Positions 1-7,518 of a stretch of 64,000 bases of DNA are shown piece by piece. Position numbers and translations under genes: made by a program. The notes below the pieces were generated by a model. It did not search any database, was not told where the DNA came from, and worked only from the letters and a program-made list of their open reading frames with translations. Each line of letters opens with the position of its first letter. The first letter of the stretch is position 1. Source of the stretch: Nocardioides deserti (GTDB lineage Bacteria; Actinomycetota; Actinomycetes; Propionibacteriales; Nocardioidaceae); NCBI RefSeq assembly GCF_014266025.1, contig NZ_JACMYC010000003.1, positions 248,001 through 312,000 on the forward strand, read 5' to 3'.

Positions 1-1
1 G

Positions 2-1420
2 GTCCTGCTGGTCCTGCTGCTCGTGGGCGCGCCACTCCCTCTCGCCCTGTGGCTGGTGCCGGGGTATCGCGACGTCGAGGACGCTGCGCTGGCGCACGAG
101 CTGCTCGTCTACCCCTCGGTGGTGGTCGCCGGCCTGCTCTTCTACGTCGCCTGGCGGGTGTGCCAGGAGCCGCCGATGGGGTGGTTCGCCGCCGCCGTCA
201 TCTTCGTCGGGGCCCAGGGGCTCGGCACGGCCGCCGTGCGTCTGGCACGTCCCGCGTCGGTCGCGAGCCACCTGTCGTGGCAGGCGGCGATCGACATCGC
301 CGTCCAGGTGGCCATCATCGTGCTCATCGTGCTCGCCGCGCGGAAGGTGCTGCCCGTCGACCCACTCGTCTCGGGGTTGCTCGCCGGGATCGGGGTGGCC
401 GCCCTGCGGGCCGCCGTCCTCCACGCCCCTGCCTCCTGGGACTCCGCGGCCCTCGACGTCGTGCTGGCCTCCGTGCTCTTCCTCGCCGCCCTGTTCACCG
501 CACTGCTCCTGGTTCGCTTGCGCAACACTCCTTCGTGGGTGCGCGCCCGGGTGGCCACCGCCGTCGTGGTGCTCGCCGTGAGCCACCTGCTGGTACCCCA
601 GGCCCAGGTGACCTTCCCCGGCAGCGACGTGATTGCGATCGCCCTGACCGTGACCGGCGGTGTGGTGCTGGCCACGACCGGCTTCGACGTGCTGCAGCTC
701 GCCCTCAGCCGTCAGCGTGGTGCCCTCCGCGGCCTCCGCGAACAGGTCGAGCACCTGGAGGCCGGTGTGCGGGTGGACCGGGCCCGGCTGCACGAGATCA
801 ACGCCACCCTCGCCGGCATCGCCCACGCCTCGCGACTCCTGCACGAGGGCACGCTGCCTGCGCAGTCCCGCCGCCGCGACCTGGAGCGGATGGTCGACCT
901 CGAGGTGGCGCGGCTCCAGCGGTTGTTGTCCGACCGCCAGGTCGGGCCGGTGGAGGAGGTCGACGTCGACCAGCTCGTCGAGCCGCTCGTCGTCGCGCAC
1001 CGCTCACGCGGGCGGGCCGTGCACTGGTCACCCACCGGGCTGCGTGCGTGGTGCCGGCCCGACGACCTCGCCGCCGTCGTCAACATCCTGCTGGAGAACG
1101 CCGCACAGCACGCCGGGACCGACACCCGCCTCGACCTGAGCCGCAGGGGCGACCGCGTCGAGGTCCGGGTCTGCGACCGCGGGCCGGGGATCGACCCCGC
1201 GACGAGGGCGCGCCTGTTCCACTGGGGCAGCCGCGGGGCGTCCTCCCGCGGCCAGGGCATCGGCCTCAACGTCGCCCACCGACTGATGACCGAGCAGGCC
1301 GGCAGCCTGGACGTCGAGTCGAGCAGCTCCGCCGGGACGACCTTCCTGGTCACCGTCCCGGCGGCCGGGGCCCACCCGCCCCCTCCACACCACGACGCTG
1401 ACGACAGGACCGCCCCGTGA
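2..1420 (+). CDS. Membrane sensor histidine kinase (5' end outside window)
   Basis: Two-component sensor kinase. The frame stays open to base 2 and codes hydrophobic residues before the first internal start (GTG at 23), so the true start is probably outside the window. Counting from that GTG, about six hydrophobic segments fill the first 235 residues and form the membrane input part; no known sensor domain is recognisable. A helix with LHEINATLAGI follows, whose His near 257 is the likely phospho-acceptor. The ATPase half has an N box (NILLENAAQHA, ~354), G1 (DRGPGID, ~385) and G2 (GQGIGLNVAHRLM, ~410). The stop overlaps the next start by 4 bases (GTGA), so kinase and regulator are translationally coupled. 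The signal is unknown. Confidence 0.9.
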   Translation, partial: VLLVLLLVGAPLPLALWLVPGYRDVEDAALAHELLVYPSVVVAGLLFYVAWRVCQEPPMGWFAAAVIFVGAQGLGTAAVRLARPASVASHLSWQAAIDIAVQVAIIVLIVLAARKVLPVDPLVSGLLAGIGVAALRAAVLHAPASWDSAALDVVLASVLFLAALFTALLLVRLRNTPSWVRARVATAVVVLAVSHLLVPQAQVTFPGSDVIAIALTVTGGVVLATTGFDVLQLALSRQRGALRGLREQVEHLEAGVRVDRARLHEINATLAGIAHASRLLHEGTLPAQSRRRDLERMVDLEVARLQRLLSDRQVGPVEEVDVDQLVEPLVVAHRSRGRAVHWSPTGLRAWCRPDDLAAVVNILLENAAQHAGTDTRLDLSRRGDRVEVRVCDRGPGIDPATRARLFHWGSRGASSRGQGIGLNVAHRLMTEQAGSLDVESSSSAGTTFLVTVPAAGAHPPPPHHDADDRTAP

Positions 1421-2106
1421 CGAGCGCGGCCGCGCGCCATGCGACGCGGATCGCGCTGGTCGAGGACCACACGCTCTTCGCCGACTCCCTGGACATGGTG
1501 TTCACCCTCGAGGGCTACGACGTGCGTCGCGTCGCCATCCCGGAGGACAGCGGCTCGATGGCCTCGATCCTCTCGGCCATCCTGGCCGCCCGGCCACGCA
1601 TCGTGCTGCTCGACCTGGACCTCGGTCGGCTGGGCGACGCGACCCGGCTCATCGGCCCGCTCGCCCGGGGCGGCGTCAACGTCGTCGTGGTGACCGCGAG
1701 CCCCGACAAGGGTCGTTGGGGCGAGTGCCTCCGGCTCGGCGCTCGCAAGGTGCTGAGCAAGTCCCGGCCGTTGAGCGACATCCTCTCGACCGTCCGCAGG
1801 CTCGTGCAGGGGCTGCCGGTGACCGACGTCGCCGAGCGTGAGGAGCTGTTGCGGGTCTGGCACGAGGAGCGCAGCGACAAGCAGCTGGCCCGCCAGCGGC
1901 TGGACCGGCTGACCCAGCGGGAGCGGGAGGTCCTCGCGATGCTCGTGCGGGGCAAGGCCGTCCGCGACATCGCTGCGGACAAGGTGGTCTCGGAGGCGAC
2001 CGTGCGCACCCAGGTCAAGTCGATCCTCGCCAAGCTCGAGGTGTCCTCCCAGCTCGCGGCGGTCGGCCTCGCCCACCACGTCGGCTGGGTGCCGCCACCG
2101 CGCTGA
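1417..2106 (+). CDS. NarL/LuxR-type response regulator
   Basis: DNA-binding partner of the upstream kinase, 229 residues. The receiver domain (about 11-130) keeps the acidic pocket (VEDH, Glu16/Asp17), phospho-acceptor Asp66 in LLDLDLG and the switch lysine in VLSKS. The C-terminal LuxR helix-turn-helix (about 164-210) starts with LTQREREVLAMLVRG and carries VSEATVRTQVKSILAKL, the recognition-helix region. The GTG start overlaps the kinase stop by 4 bases. The order kinase-regulator with coupled translation indicates one signalling pair; target genes cannot be read from the sequence. Confidence 0.92.
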   Translation: MTSAAARHATRIALVEDHTLFADSLDMVFTLEGYDVRRVAIPEDSGSMASILSAILAARPRIVLLDLDLGRLGDATRLIGPLARGGVNVVVVTASPDKGRWGECLRLGARKVLSKSRPLSDILSTVRRLVQGLPVTDVAEREELLRVWHEERSDKQLARQRLDRLTQREREVLAMLVRGKAVRDIAADKVVSEATVRTQVKSILAKLEVSSQLAAVGLAHHVGWVPPPR

Positions 2107-2121
2107 CCGGTCCGCCGGTCA
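2104..2121. terminator. Short palindrome spanning both convergent stop codons
   Basis: TGACCGG-tccg-CCGGTCA is a perfect 7-base-pair stem with a 4-base loop. The left arm contains the TGA stop of the + strand regulator and the right arm contains the stop of the - strand gene. It could form a compact bidirectional terminator, but there is no T-run, so the call is tentative. Confidence 0.4.
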
Positions 2122-2883
2122 CAACCAGGCGCCGCTGCGTCCGGGGCTGTGCTCGAAGAGCGGGGAGGCGTCGAGGGCACGCAGCGCCGCGGCGGCGGCG
2201 AGCTCGTCGGCCACCCCGAGCCGGTCGATCGCCGTGAGGAGGAAGGACCCCTCGACCGCCTCGACCGCCTCGGTCACCTCGGTGACGCCGTCGGCGTCGG
2301 GCCGGCTCCCGCCGGTCGCCGTGCCCGAGCCACCGTGGTCCAGCCGGCGCAGCGCCGCCCGGCCGCTCGCAGGCATCCCGGTCAGGGACTCCAGGATCCC
2401 CGCCTCGACCGGGCAGGAGGTGACCCAGTCGCGGAACAACGCCTGCGTCGCCCGCCTGGTGTCGTCGGTGCTCGACCGCTGGACCGCCGAGACGAGGTCG
2501 GCGAGGCCACGCCCGGTGCTGACGACCTCACACGCGCCGGACGCGTAGAGCGCGCCCCACCGAGCGTCCGACGGCGGGTCCACGACCACGACCCAAGCCC
2601 GCAGCGACCGCGCGAGGTACGCCCGCAGGTGGGCCAGCGCGAGACCGTCGTCGACGGCGCAGCAGATGACCCCGGCCACCTGTGCCGCGGCGCCGCGGGG
2701 GCCGGCCGCCCTGCCGGGCACGTCCGGTTCGTCCGGCCCGTCGTCCACGTCCGAGGGCGCGCCCCACACCTCGCCCCGAGCCGGGAGGCCCTGGATCGTG
2801 AGCGCGGCGGCCAGGGCCTCGCCGACGGCACGCTGGTCCGCCAGGACGCGCAGCGGCGCGCGGTCCTCCGTGTCAGCACGCAT
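2119..2883 (-). CDS. Degenerate NarL-type response regulator-like protein
   Basis: Protein of 254 residues convergent with the response regulator and apparently its diverged relative. The N-terminus (LRVLADQRAVGEALAAAL) fits a receiver first helix, but the segment matching the phospho-acceptor strand reads VICCAVDDG, with Ala where the neighbour has Asp66, and the switch lysine region reads VVSTGRG. The C-terminal part mirrors the neighbour's LuxR domain (LESLTGMPASGRAALRRL against LDRLTQREREVLAMLV; FLLTAIDRLGVADELAAAAAL against VKSILAKLEVSSQLAAVGL) but is interrupted by an acidic insert, so DNA binding is doubtful. ATG at 2883 is preferred over an upstream ATG at 2934 because similarity begins there. 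Possibly a phosphorylation-independent partner of the pair; function unknown. Confidence 0.7.
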   Translation of the reverse strand: MRADTEDRAPLRVLADQRAVGEALAAALTIQGLPARGEVWGAPSDVDDGPDEPDVPGRAAGPRGAAAQVAGVICCAVDDGLALAHLRAYLARSLRAWVVVVDPPSDARWGALYASGACEVVSTGRGLADLVSAVQRSSTDDTRRATQALFRDWVTSCPVEAGILESLTGMPASGRAALRRLDHGGSGTATGGSRPDADGVTEVTEAVEAVEGSFLLTAIDRLGVADELAAAAALRALDASPLFEHSPGRSGAWL

Positions 2884-3008
2884 GGCAGTCCCGTCAACGC
2901 TCGATCGGTTCCCCCCGCACGGCCGTTCGTGCACGACCGTTCACCCGATCAGCATGGGGCCGCCCGGGCGGACATGGGAGGGGAATCCGCGAATTGGGAC
3001 GAGGTTCG

Positions 3009-4475
3009 TCAACGTGCGGCCAGCACCGGTACGCCGTCGCTCGCCGGCAGGGCGAGGTGGGACCGGCAGCGACCGGTGCGGAGCCGGCAGCTGCGGAGCT
3101 CGAGCCGGCCTGACGTGGCGGGCGGCGCCACGACGTACGTGACGAGGTCGGGGCGGCCTGGCTCGAGAGCGAGCGCGACGTCGTCCGGCCCCAGGCCGGT
3201 GGGGAGCCGTTCGCCGGAGCGGGTGTCGTACGCGCGGACCGTGCCGTACGCCGATCGGTCGTCCGCCGTGGTGGTGACGACGACCGAGCCGTCCGGGGAG
3301 ATCGAGCCGCCGTCGCCCGGACGCGTGAAGCCCACGCTGAAGAACGGCTGCTCGACGCGGACGGTCCCCGGACCGACCCGGCTCAGCGTGGCCCCCGACG
3401 CGCGGTCCACGAGCACCGGCGGCTGCGCCACGGTGGTCGAGGTGTCGCCCGGCGCCCAGCGGACGTCGCCGTAGGAGGACGTGAGGTGGACCGCGCCGCC
3501 GTCGAGGCTGACCACCCGCACGGTGGCCAGGTCGACGATGTCGAGGCGGCGCCGGTCCACGTCCCGGTCGGTGAACAGGTCGTGGACGACCACCGTCCCG
3601 TCGGGCTCGATCCAGGCGATGGTCGTCCCCTCGTCGGCCGCAAGTCCCGACCCCCCGACGTGCCGACCGAGCAGGGCCCGCTCGCCGTCCTCGCGCACGC
3701 GCACGACCCGCCCGTCGTCGTCGGTGACGACCGCGCCGTCGTGGACCTCGGCCAGGTCGACGACCCCCGGCACGCGCAGCGACACCGCCGCGAGGTGCAG
3801 CACGCCGTCGGCCCACCACGACACGGGCACCGGGTTCGGCGCCTCCTCCACCTCGACGGGCGCGAGGCGCTGCACCCCTCGCCCGTCCGGGTCGTCGGGG
3901 CCGCCGGTTCCGTCGGGGCGAACCACGCCCAGCGCGTACGTCGCCGCCACCAGCAGCCCGACCACGGCCACACCCACGACCACCAGCCGGCCGGTGCGCC
4001 GCGGCACCAGCCGGGTCGGCAGCTCCTCCGGGCCCGGCGCCGGCCCGACCCGGACGGCCGCCGCCACGCGGCGTACGTCGTCGAGGAGCGCCGCGTGGTC
4101 GGTCCTCCCCCGGCCGAGCACCGCCGCCACGACGAGCCTGGTCCGCTCGCGGTCCGGCAGAGCGTCGAGAGCGGCGTACGTGGCGACGTGGTGGTCGACG
4201 GCCCCGTCGTCCGTGGGGTCGGCGGGGTCCTCTGGGCCGTCCGGGCCGAGGCCGTGCCGACGGGCCTGGGCCGTGGTCGCCGCGAGGGTGGCGAGCACCT
4301 CGCCGTCGAGGTCGCCGGTGTCGCTCAGCTCGCGCCAGTCCCGGCGGCACGAGCCGAGGGCGGCGGCGACGATGCGCTCGGCGAGCGCGCGCGACCAGCC
4401 GAGCAGGACGGCGACGCGGACCAGCGGCGCCCACCGTGCGGCGAGGTAGTCCGGGAAGTCGTCCGCCGCGCGCAA
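3009..4475 (-). CDS. ECF-sigma-like cytoplasmic domain fused to membrane helix and beta-rich exterior domain
   Basis: 488-residue protein. Residues 5-50 (DFPDYLAARWAPLVRVAVLLG...DWREL) resemble region 2 of SigE-type extracytoplasmic-function sigma factors, and 98-142 (YAALDALPDRERTRLVVAAVLGRG) resemble a worn region 4. Residues 163-185 form one transmembrane helix. The remaining ~300 residues are rich in strand-like repeats (DGVLHLAAV, DGRVVRVR, DGTVVVHDL, DGSVVVTTT) suggestive of a beta-propeller outside the membrane. The start is TTG, chosen because GGGAGGA stands just before it. It lies 18 bases after a small gene in the gcvT operon. Whether the sigma part still contacts RNA polymerase is unknown; it may be only a relic used for localisation or signalling. 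Confidence 0.75.
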   Translation of the reverse strand: MRAADDFPDYLAARWAPLVRVAVLLGWSRALAERIVAAALGSCRRDWRELSDTGDLDGEVLATLAATTAQARRHGLGPDGPEDPADPTDDGAVDHHVATYAALDALPDRERTRLVVAAVLGRGRTDHAALLDDVRRVAAAVRVGPAPGPEELPTRLVPRRTGRLVVVGVAVVGLLVAATYALGVVRPDGTGGPDDPDGRGVQRLAPVEVEEAPNPVPVSWWADGVLHLAAVSLRVPGVVDLAEVHDGAVVTDDDGRVVRVREDGERALLGRHVGGSGLAADEGTTIAWIEPDGTVVVHDLFTDRDVDRRRLDIVDLATVRVVSLDGGAVHLTSSYGDVRWAPGDTSTTVAQPPVLVDRASGATLSRVGPGTVRVEQPFFSVGFTRPGDGGSISPDGSVVVTTTADDRSAYGTVRAYDTRSGERLPTGLGPDDVALALEPGRPDLVTYVVAPPATSGRLELRSCRLRTGRCRSHLALPASDGVPVLAAR

Positions 4476-4493
4476 CCGTCCTCCCGCAGCGGC

Positions 4494-4751
4494 CTAGGGG
4501 TGCAGCGACATGGGGCCGTAGACGCGACGCTCGAGCTCGAAGAGCGTCACCGCGTCGACCCCCTCGGCGGCCAGCTCGGCGAAGACCTCGCCCACCCACG
4601 ACTCGGCGTCGGACTGGTTGCTGAAGCGCTCGGTGCCGAGGTGACCCTCGACCCTGACCTCCTCGCCGGCGGCGTTCTCCAGCCGCCACCACCAGGGGCG
4701 CTCGGACTCCGTCGGCGGGCGGAAGGTGCTGGGCTGCTCGGGGAGGTTCAC
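4494..4751 (-). CDS. Small conserved protein coupled to gcvT
   Basis: 85-residue soluble protein that begins with GTG overlapping the gcvT stop by 4 bases (GTGA), so it is translationally coupled to gcvT. It contains PWWWRLENAAGEEVR, a QSDAESWVGEVFAEL helix and ends YGPMSLHP, a tail recalled from small actinobacterial hypothetical proteins. No enzyme motif is present. The preserved coding frame and close coupling support a real gene. A link to glycine cleavage is suggested only by position. Confidence 0.75.
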   Translation of the reverse strand: MNLPEQPSTFRPPTESERPWWWRLENAAGEEVRVEGHLGTERFSNQSDAESWVGEVFAELAAEGVDAVTLFELERRVYGPMSLHP

Positions 4752-5887
4752 TCGCTGCTCCGGACGTTGGTACGCACGAACGGCGGCTTGGTCAGCTGGA
4801 AGATCTCGCGCCGGCCGCGGATGTCGACGCCGACCTCCGCCCCGGGGTCGACGAACGCCGGCAGCAGCGCGAGGCCGACGCCCTTGCGCAGCGTCGGGGA
4901 GAACGTGCCCGAGGTGACCTCGCCGAGCAGCACGTCGGCGGTCAGCGAGACGCTCATGCCCGGGCGAGGGATGCCCCGGCCGGTCGCGACGAGGCCGCGC
5001 AGCACCCGCTTCGGGCCGGCCTCCCGCTCGGCGAGCAGCACGTCGCGGCCCCAGAACGCCGGCTTCGACCAGCCGACGGCCCAGCCGATCCGCGCCTCGT
5101 TCGGCGTGACGTCGAGGGCGATGTCCTGCCCGTGCAGCGGGTAGCCCATCTCGGTGCGCAGCGTGTCGCGCGACCCCAGGCCGCAGGCGAGCATCCCGTG
5201 CGGCTCCCCCGCCTCGACCAGGGCGTCCCAGAGCGCGAGAGCAGCGTCGGCGGGAGCGATCAGCTCGTAGCCGCGCTCGCCGGTGTAGCCGGTGCGGCAG
5301 ACCACCACCTCGGTGCCGGCGAACGGCGCGACGACGAACGACATGTAGTCGTGGCCGGCCGGCAGCCCGACCGCGGTGAGCACCTCGTCGGACAGCGGCC
5401 CCTGGACCGCCAGCACCGCGTGGTCGCGGTGCTGGTCCTCGACCGTGACCCCTTCGGGCGCTTCGGCCTGCAGCCGGCGGACCACCTCGGCGGTGTTGGC
5501 GGCGTTCGGGACGAGCAGCACGTGCTCGTCGTCGTGCAGGTAGACGATGAGGTCGTCGACGACGCCGCCGGTCGCGTCGTCGCAGCACAGCGTGTACTGC
5601 GCCTTGCCCGGGACGATCCGCCCGAGGTCGTTGGTCAGCGTGCTGTTGACGTACGCCGCGGCGCCGGGGCCCGACACGATCGCCTTGCCGAGGTGGCTGA
5701 CGTCGAACACGCCGACCGCCTCGCGCACCGCCGTGTGCTCCTTGACGGTGCCGGCGGCGTACTCCAGCGGCATCGACCAGCCGCCGAACTCGGCCATCTT
5801 CGCGCCGAGCGCGACATGCCGCTCGTGGAGCGGCGACCGCAGCAGGGCCGTGTCCTGGGTGGGGTCCGACGTGGGGTCCTCGGCCAT
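4748..5887 (-). CDS. gcvT: Aminomethyltransferase, T protein of glycine cleavage
   Basis: 379 residues, normal length. The T protein moves the aminomethyl carbon from the lipoyl arm of H protein to tetrahydrofolate, releasing ammonia. The sequence shows the folate-binding GcvT domain from MPLEYAAGTVKEHTAVREAVGVFDVSHLG (Asp in VFDVSH) through NDLGRI, GYTGERGYE and the conserved RDTLRTEMGYPLHGQD, and then the C-terminal barrel domain (GRDVLL to FVRTNV). The ATG lies 6 bases after TAGGTT on its own strand, suggesting a leaderless mRNA. It is divergent from pepA and heads an operon with a small coupled gene and the sigma-like membrane protein. gcvP and gcvH are not in the window. Confidence 0.96.
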   Translation of the reverse strand: MAEDPTSDPTQDTALLRSPLHERHVALGAKMAEFGGWSMPLEYAAGTVKEHTAVREAVGVFDVSHLGKAIVSGPGAAAYVNSTLTNDLGRIVPGKAQYTLCCDDATGGVVDDLIVYLHDDEHVLLVPNAANTAEVVRRLQAEAPEGVTVEDQHRDHAVLAVQGPLSDEVLTAVGLPAGHDYMSFVVAPFAGTEVVVCRTGYTGERGYELIAPADAALALWDALVEAGEPHGMLACGLGSRDTLRTEMGYPLHGQDIALDVTPNEARIGWAVGWSKPAFWGRDVLLAEREAGPKRVLRGLVATGRGIPRPGMSVSLTADVLLGEVTSGTFSPTLRKGVGLALLPAFVDPGAEVGVDIRGRREIFQLTKPPFVRTNVRSSE

Positions 5888-5893
5888 GCCCGG

Positions 5894-5919
5894 AACCTAC
5901 CCCAGCACGTGTCTATCCT
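5894..5919. promoter_or_regulatory. Divergent pair of leaderless -10 boxes (gcvT and pepA)
   Basis: On the - strand TAGGTT (5894-5899) lies 6 bases before the gcvT ATG; on the + strand TATCCT (5914-5919) lies 7 bases before the pepA GTG. Both match TANNNT at the distance where transcription would start at the initiation codon. Only 39 bases separate the two starts, leaving no room for untranslated leaders or a riboswitch. Confidence 0.6.
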
Positions 5920-5926
5920 TCCTCGG

Positions 5927-7438
5927 GTGACGTCGTACACACTGCGCAACGCCAGCCCCGCCAAGACCACGACCGACGCGGTGGTGGTCGGAGTCCTGCA
6001 GGGCGGTGACGGCCCCGGGCTCGCCGAGGGCGGCGACGACGTCGCGAAGGCCTACGGCCGCAAGCTGCGCCCGCTGCTGTCCACGCTCGGGGTGACCGGG
6101 AAGGCCGGCGAGGTCGTGAAGGTGCCGACCGGCGACACGGTCGCGACCCCGCTGCTGGTGCTCGTCGGGCTCGGCAAGGAGGTCACGCCCGCCGGCGTAC
6201 GCCGCGCGGCCGGCGCCTCGGCCCGCGCGGTCACCAACGCCGCCTCGGTCGCGCTCGCGCTGCCCGCCTCGTCGCCCGACCTGGTCCGCGCCGTGGTCGA
6301 GGGCCACCGGCTGGGCGGCTACGCGTTCACGGCGTACAAGAAGGACGCCAAGGACGCCCAGGACTCCGCGCCGGCCGAGGTCGTCGTGCTGTCCCCCGCC
6401 GCCCGCAAGAAGGAGACGGCCGCCGCGCTGGAGGAGGCGCAGGTCGTCGCCGACGCCGTGGCCGCCACCCGCGACTGGGTGAACACCCCTCCCGGCGACC
6501 TCCGCCCGCCCACCTTCGCCGACGCCGTCGTCGCCGCGACGAAGGCCGCCACCAAGGGCCGTGGCGCCCCGAAGATCGGGATCACGGTCCACGACGAGGC
6601 CGCGCTCGCCGAGCTCGGCTGCGGCGGCATCCTCGGTGTCGGCGCCGGTTCGGACGCCCCCCCGCGCCTGGTCGAGCTGACCTACGCTCCCCGCGGCGCG
6701 AAGCACCACCTGGCGCTCGTCGGGAAGGGCATCACGTTCGACTCCGGCGGCCTGTCGATCAAGCCGGCCCAGGGCATGCACGAGATGAAGTCCGACATGG
6801 CCGGCGCCGCCGCCGTCGTCCAGGCGACCCTCGCGATCGCCGCGCTCGGCCTGCCGGTCAAGGTCAGCACGTTCGTCCCGATGGCCGAGAACATGATCTC
6901 CGGCAACGCCACCCGCCCCGGCGACGTGCTCCGCATCTACGGCGGCACCACCGTCGAGGTCCTCAACACCGACGCCGAGGGCCGGTTGATCCTCGCTGAC
7001 GCGCTCGTCCGTGCCACCGAGCAGCAGCCCGACACGATCCTCGACGTCGCCACCCTCACCGGCCACATGGTCGTCGCGCTCGGCGACAAGGTCGCCGGCG
7101 TCATGGGCACCGACGCCGTCGTCCAGGACGTGCTCGACGCCGCCGTCGTCGCCGGCGAGGAGTTCTGGCCGATGCCGATCCCCGAGCACATGCGCGAGCG
7201 GATCACCTCCAGCAAGATCGCCGACCTGGCCCAGCACGACTGGATCCGCTGGGGTGGCGGGCTGTACGCCGCCGCGTTCCTGCGCGAGTTCACCGCCGGG
7301 CTGCCCTGGGCCCACCTCGACATCGCCGGCCCGTCGTTCGCCTCGAGCGGCCCGTCGGGCCACGTCACCCCCGGCGGCACCGGCGTCGCCGTCGCCACCC
7401 TCGTCGACTACGCCCGGGCGCTCGTCGCGAAGGGCTGA
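5927..7438 (+). CDS. pepA: Leucyl aminopeptidase (M17 family)
   Basis: 503 residues. Cytosolic di-metal aminopeptidase that removes N-terminal residues from peptides. The catalytic domain has GKGITFDSGGLSIKPA (metal-ligand Lys and Asp), KSDMAGAAAV with a metal Asp, and the family signature NTDAEGRLILADAL with Asp and Glu ligands. The N-terminal macrodomain-like half (VTSYTLRNASPAKTTTDAVVVGV) is complete. GTG at 5927 is chosen because a longer in-frame extension would run antisense through gcvT, and because TATCCT lies 7 bases upstream, fitting a leaderless start. Confidence 0.95.
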   Translation: MTSYTLRNASPAKTTTDAVVVGVLQGGDGPGLAEGGDDVAKAYGRKLRPLLSTLGVTGKAGEVVKVPTGDTVATPLLVLVGLGKEVTPAGVRRAAGASARAVTNAASVALALPASSPDLVRAVVEGHRLGGYAFTAYKKDAKDAQDSAPAEVVVLSPAARKKETAAALEEAQVVADAVAATRDWVNTPPGDLRPPTFADAVVAATKAATKGRGAPKIGITVHDEAALAELGCGGILGVGAGSDAPPRLVELTYAPRGAKHHLALVGKGITFDSGGLSIKPAQGMHEMKSDMAGAAAVVQATLAIAALGLPVKVSTFVPMAENMISGNATRPGDVLRIYGGTTVEVLNTDAEGRLILADALVRATEQQPDTILDVATLTGHMVVALGDKVAGVMGTDAVVQDVLDAAVVAGEEFWPMPIPEHMRERITSSKIADLAQHDWIRWGGGLYAAAFLREFTAGLPWAHLDIAGPSFASSGPSGHVTPGGTGVAVATLVDYARALVAKG

Positions 7439-7447
7439 GCGGCGGGC

Positions 7448-7478
7448 TTGACCCTCCCCCTGGGGCAGGCGGCACCGT
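7448..7478 (+). promoter_or_regulatory. MerR-type promoter/operator of the MerR-PP2C gene
   Basis: TTGACC (7448-7453) is followed after 19 bases by CACCGT (7473-7478). The over-long spacer contains a dyad CCTcCCCC-t-GGGGcAGG (7453-7469). A 19-20 base spacer filled by a dyad is the hallmark of promoters twisted by MerR proteins, and the downstream gene codes one, so autoregulation is likely. The -10 match is weak. Confidence 0.6.
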
Positions 7479-7480
7479 GC

Positions 7481-7508
7481 CGTCACCGGCGCACCCGCGC
7501 CGGTGACG
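7481..7508. terminator. Perfect 12-bp inverted repeat between pepA and the MerR-PP2C gene
   Basis: CGTCACCGGCGC-accc-GCGCCGGTGACG is a perfect stem with a 4-base loop ending just before the ribosome site of the next gene (AGGAGG). It may terminate pepA transcription, or sit in the leader of the MerR gene and affect its translation. There is no T-run. Confidence 0.45.
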
Positions 7509-7518
7509 AGGAGGCGAG

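Noticed and set aside
5132..5926. In-frame upstream extension of pepA
   Set aside because: It runs antisense through gcvT and the M17 family similarity begins at the GTG at 5927.
5888..5926. Glycine riboswitch before gcvT
   Set aside because: Only 39 bases separate gcvT and pepA, and -10 boxes fill them; there is no leader to hold an aptamer.
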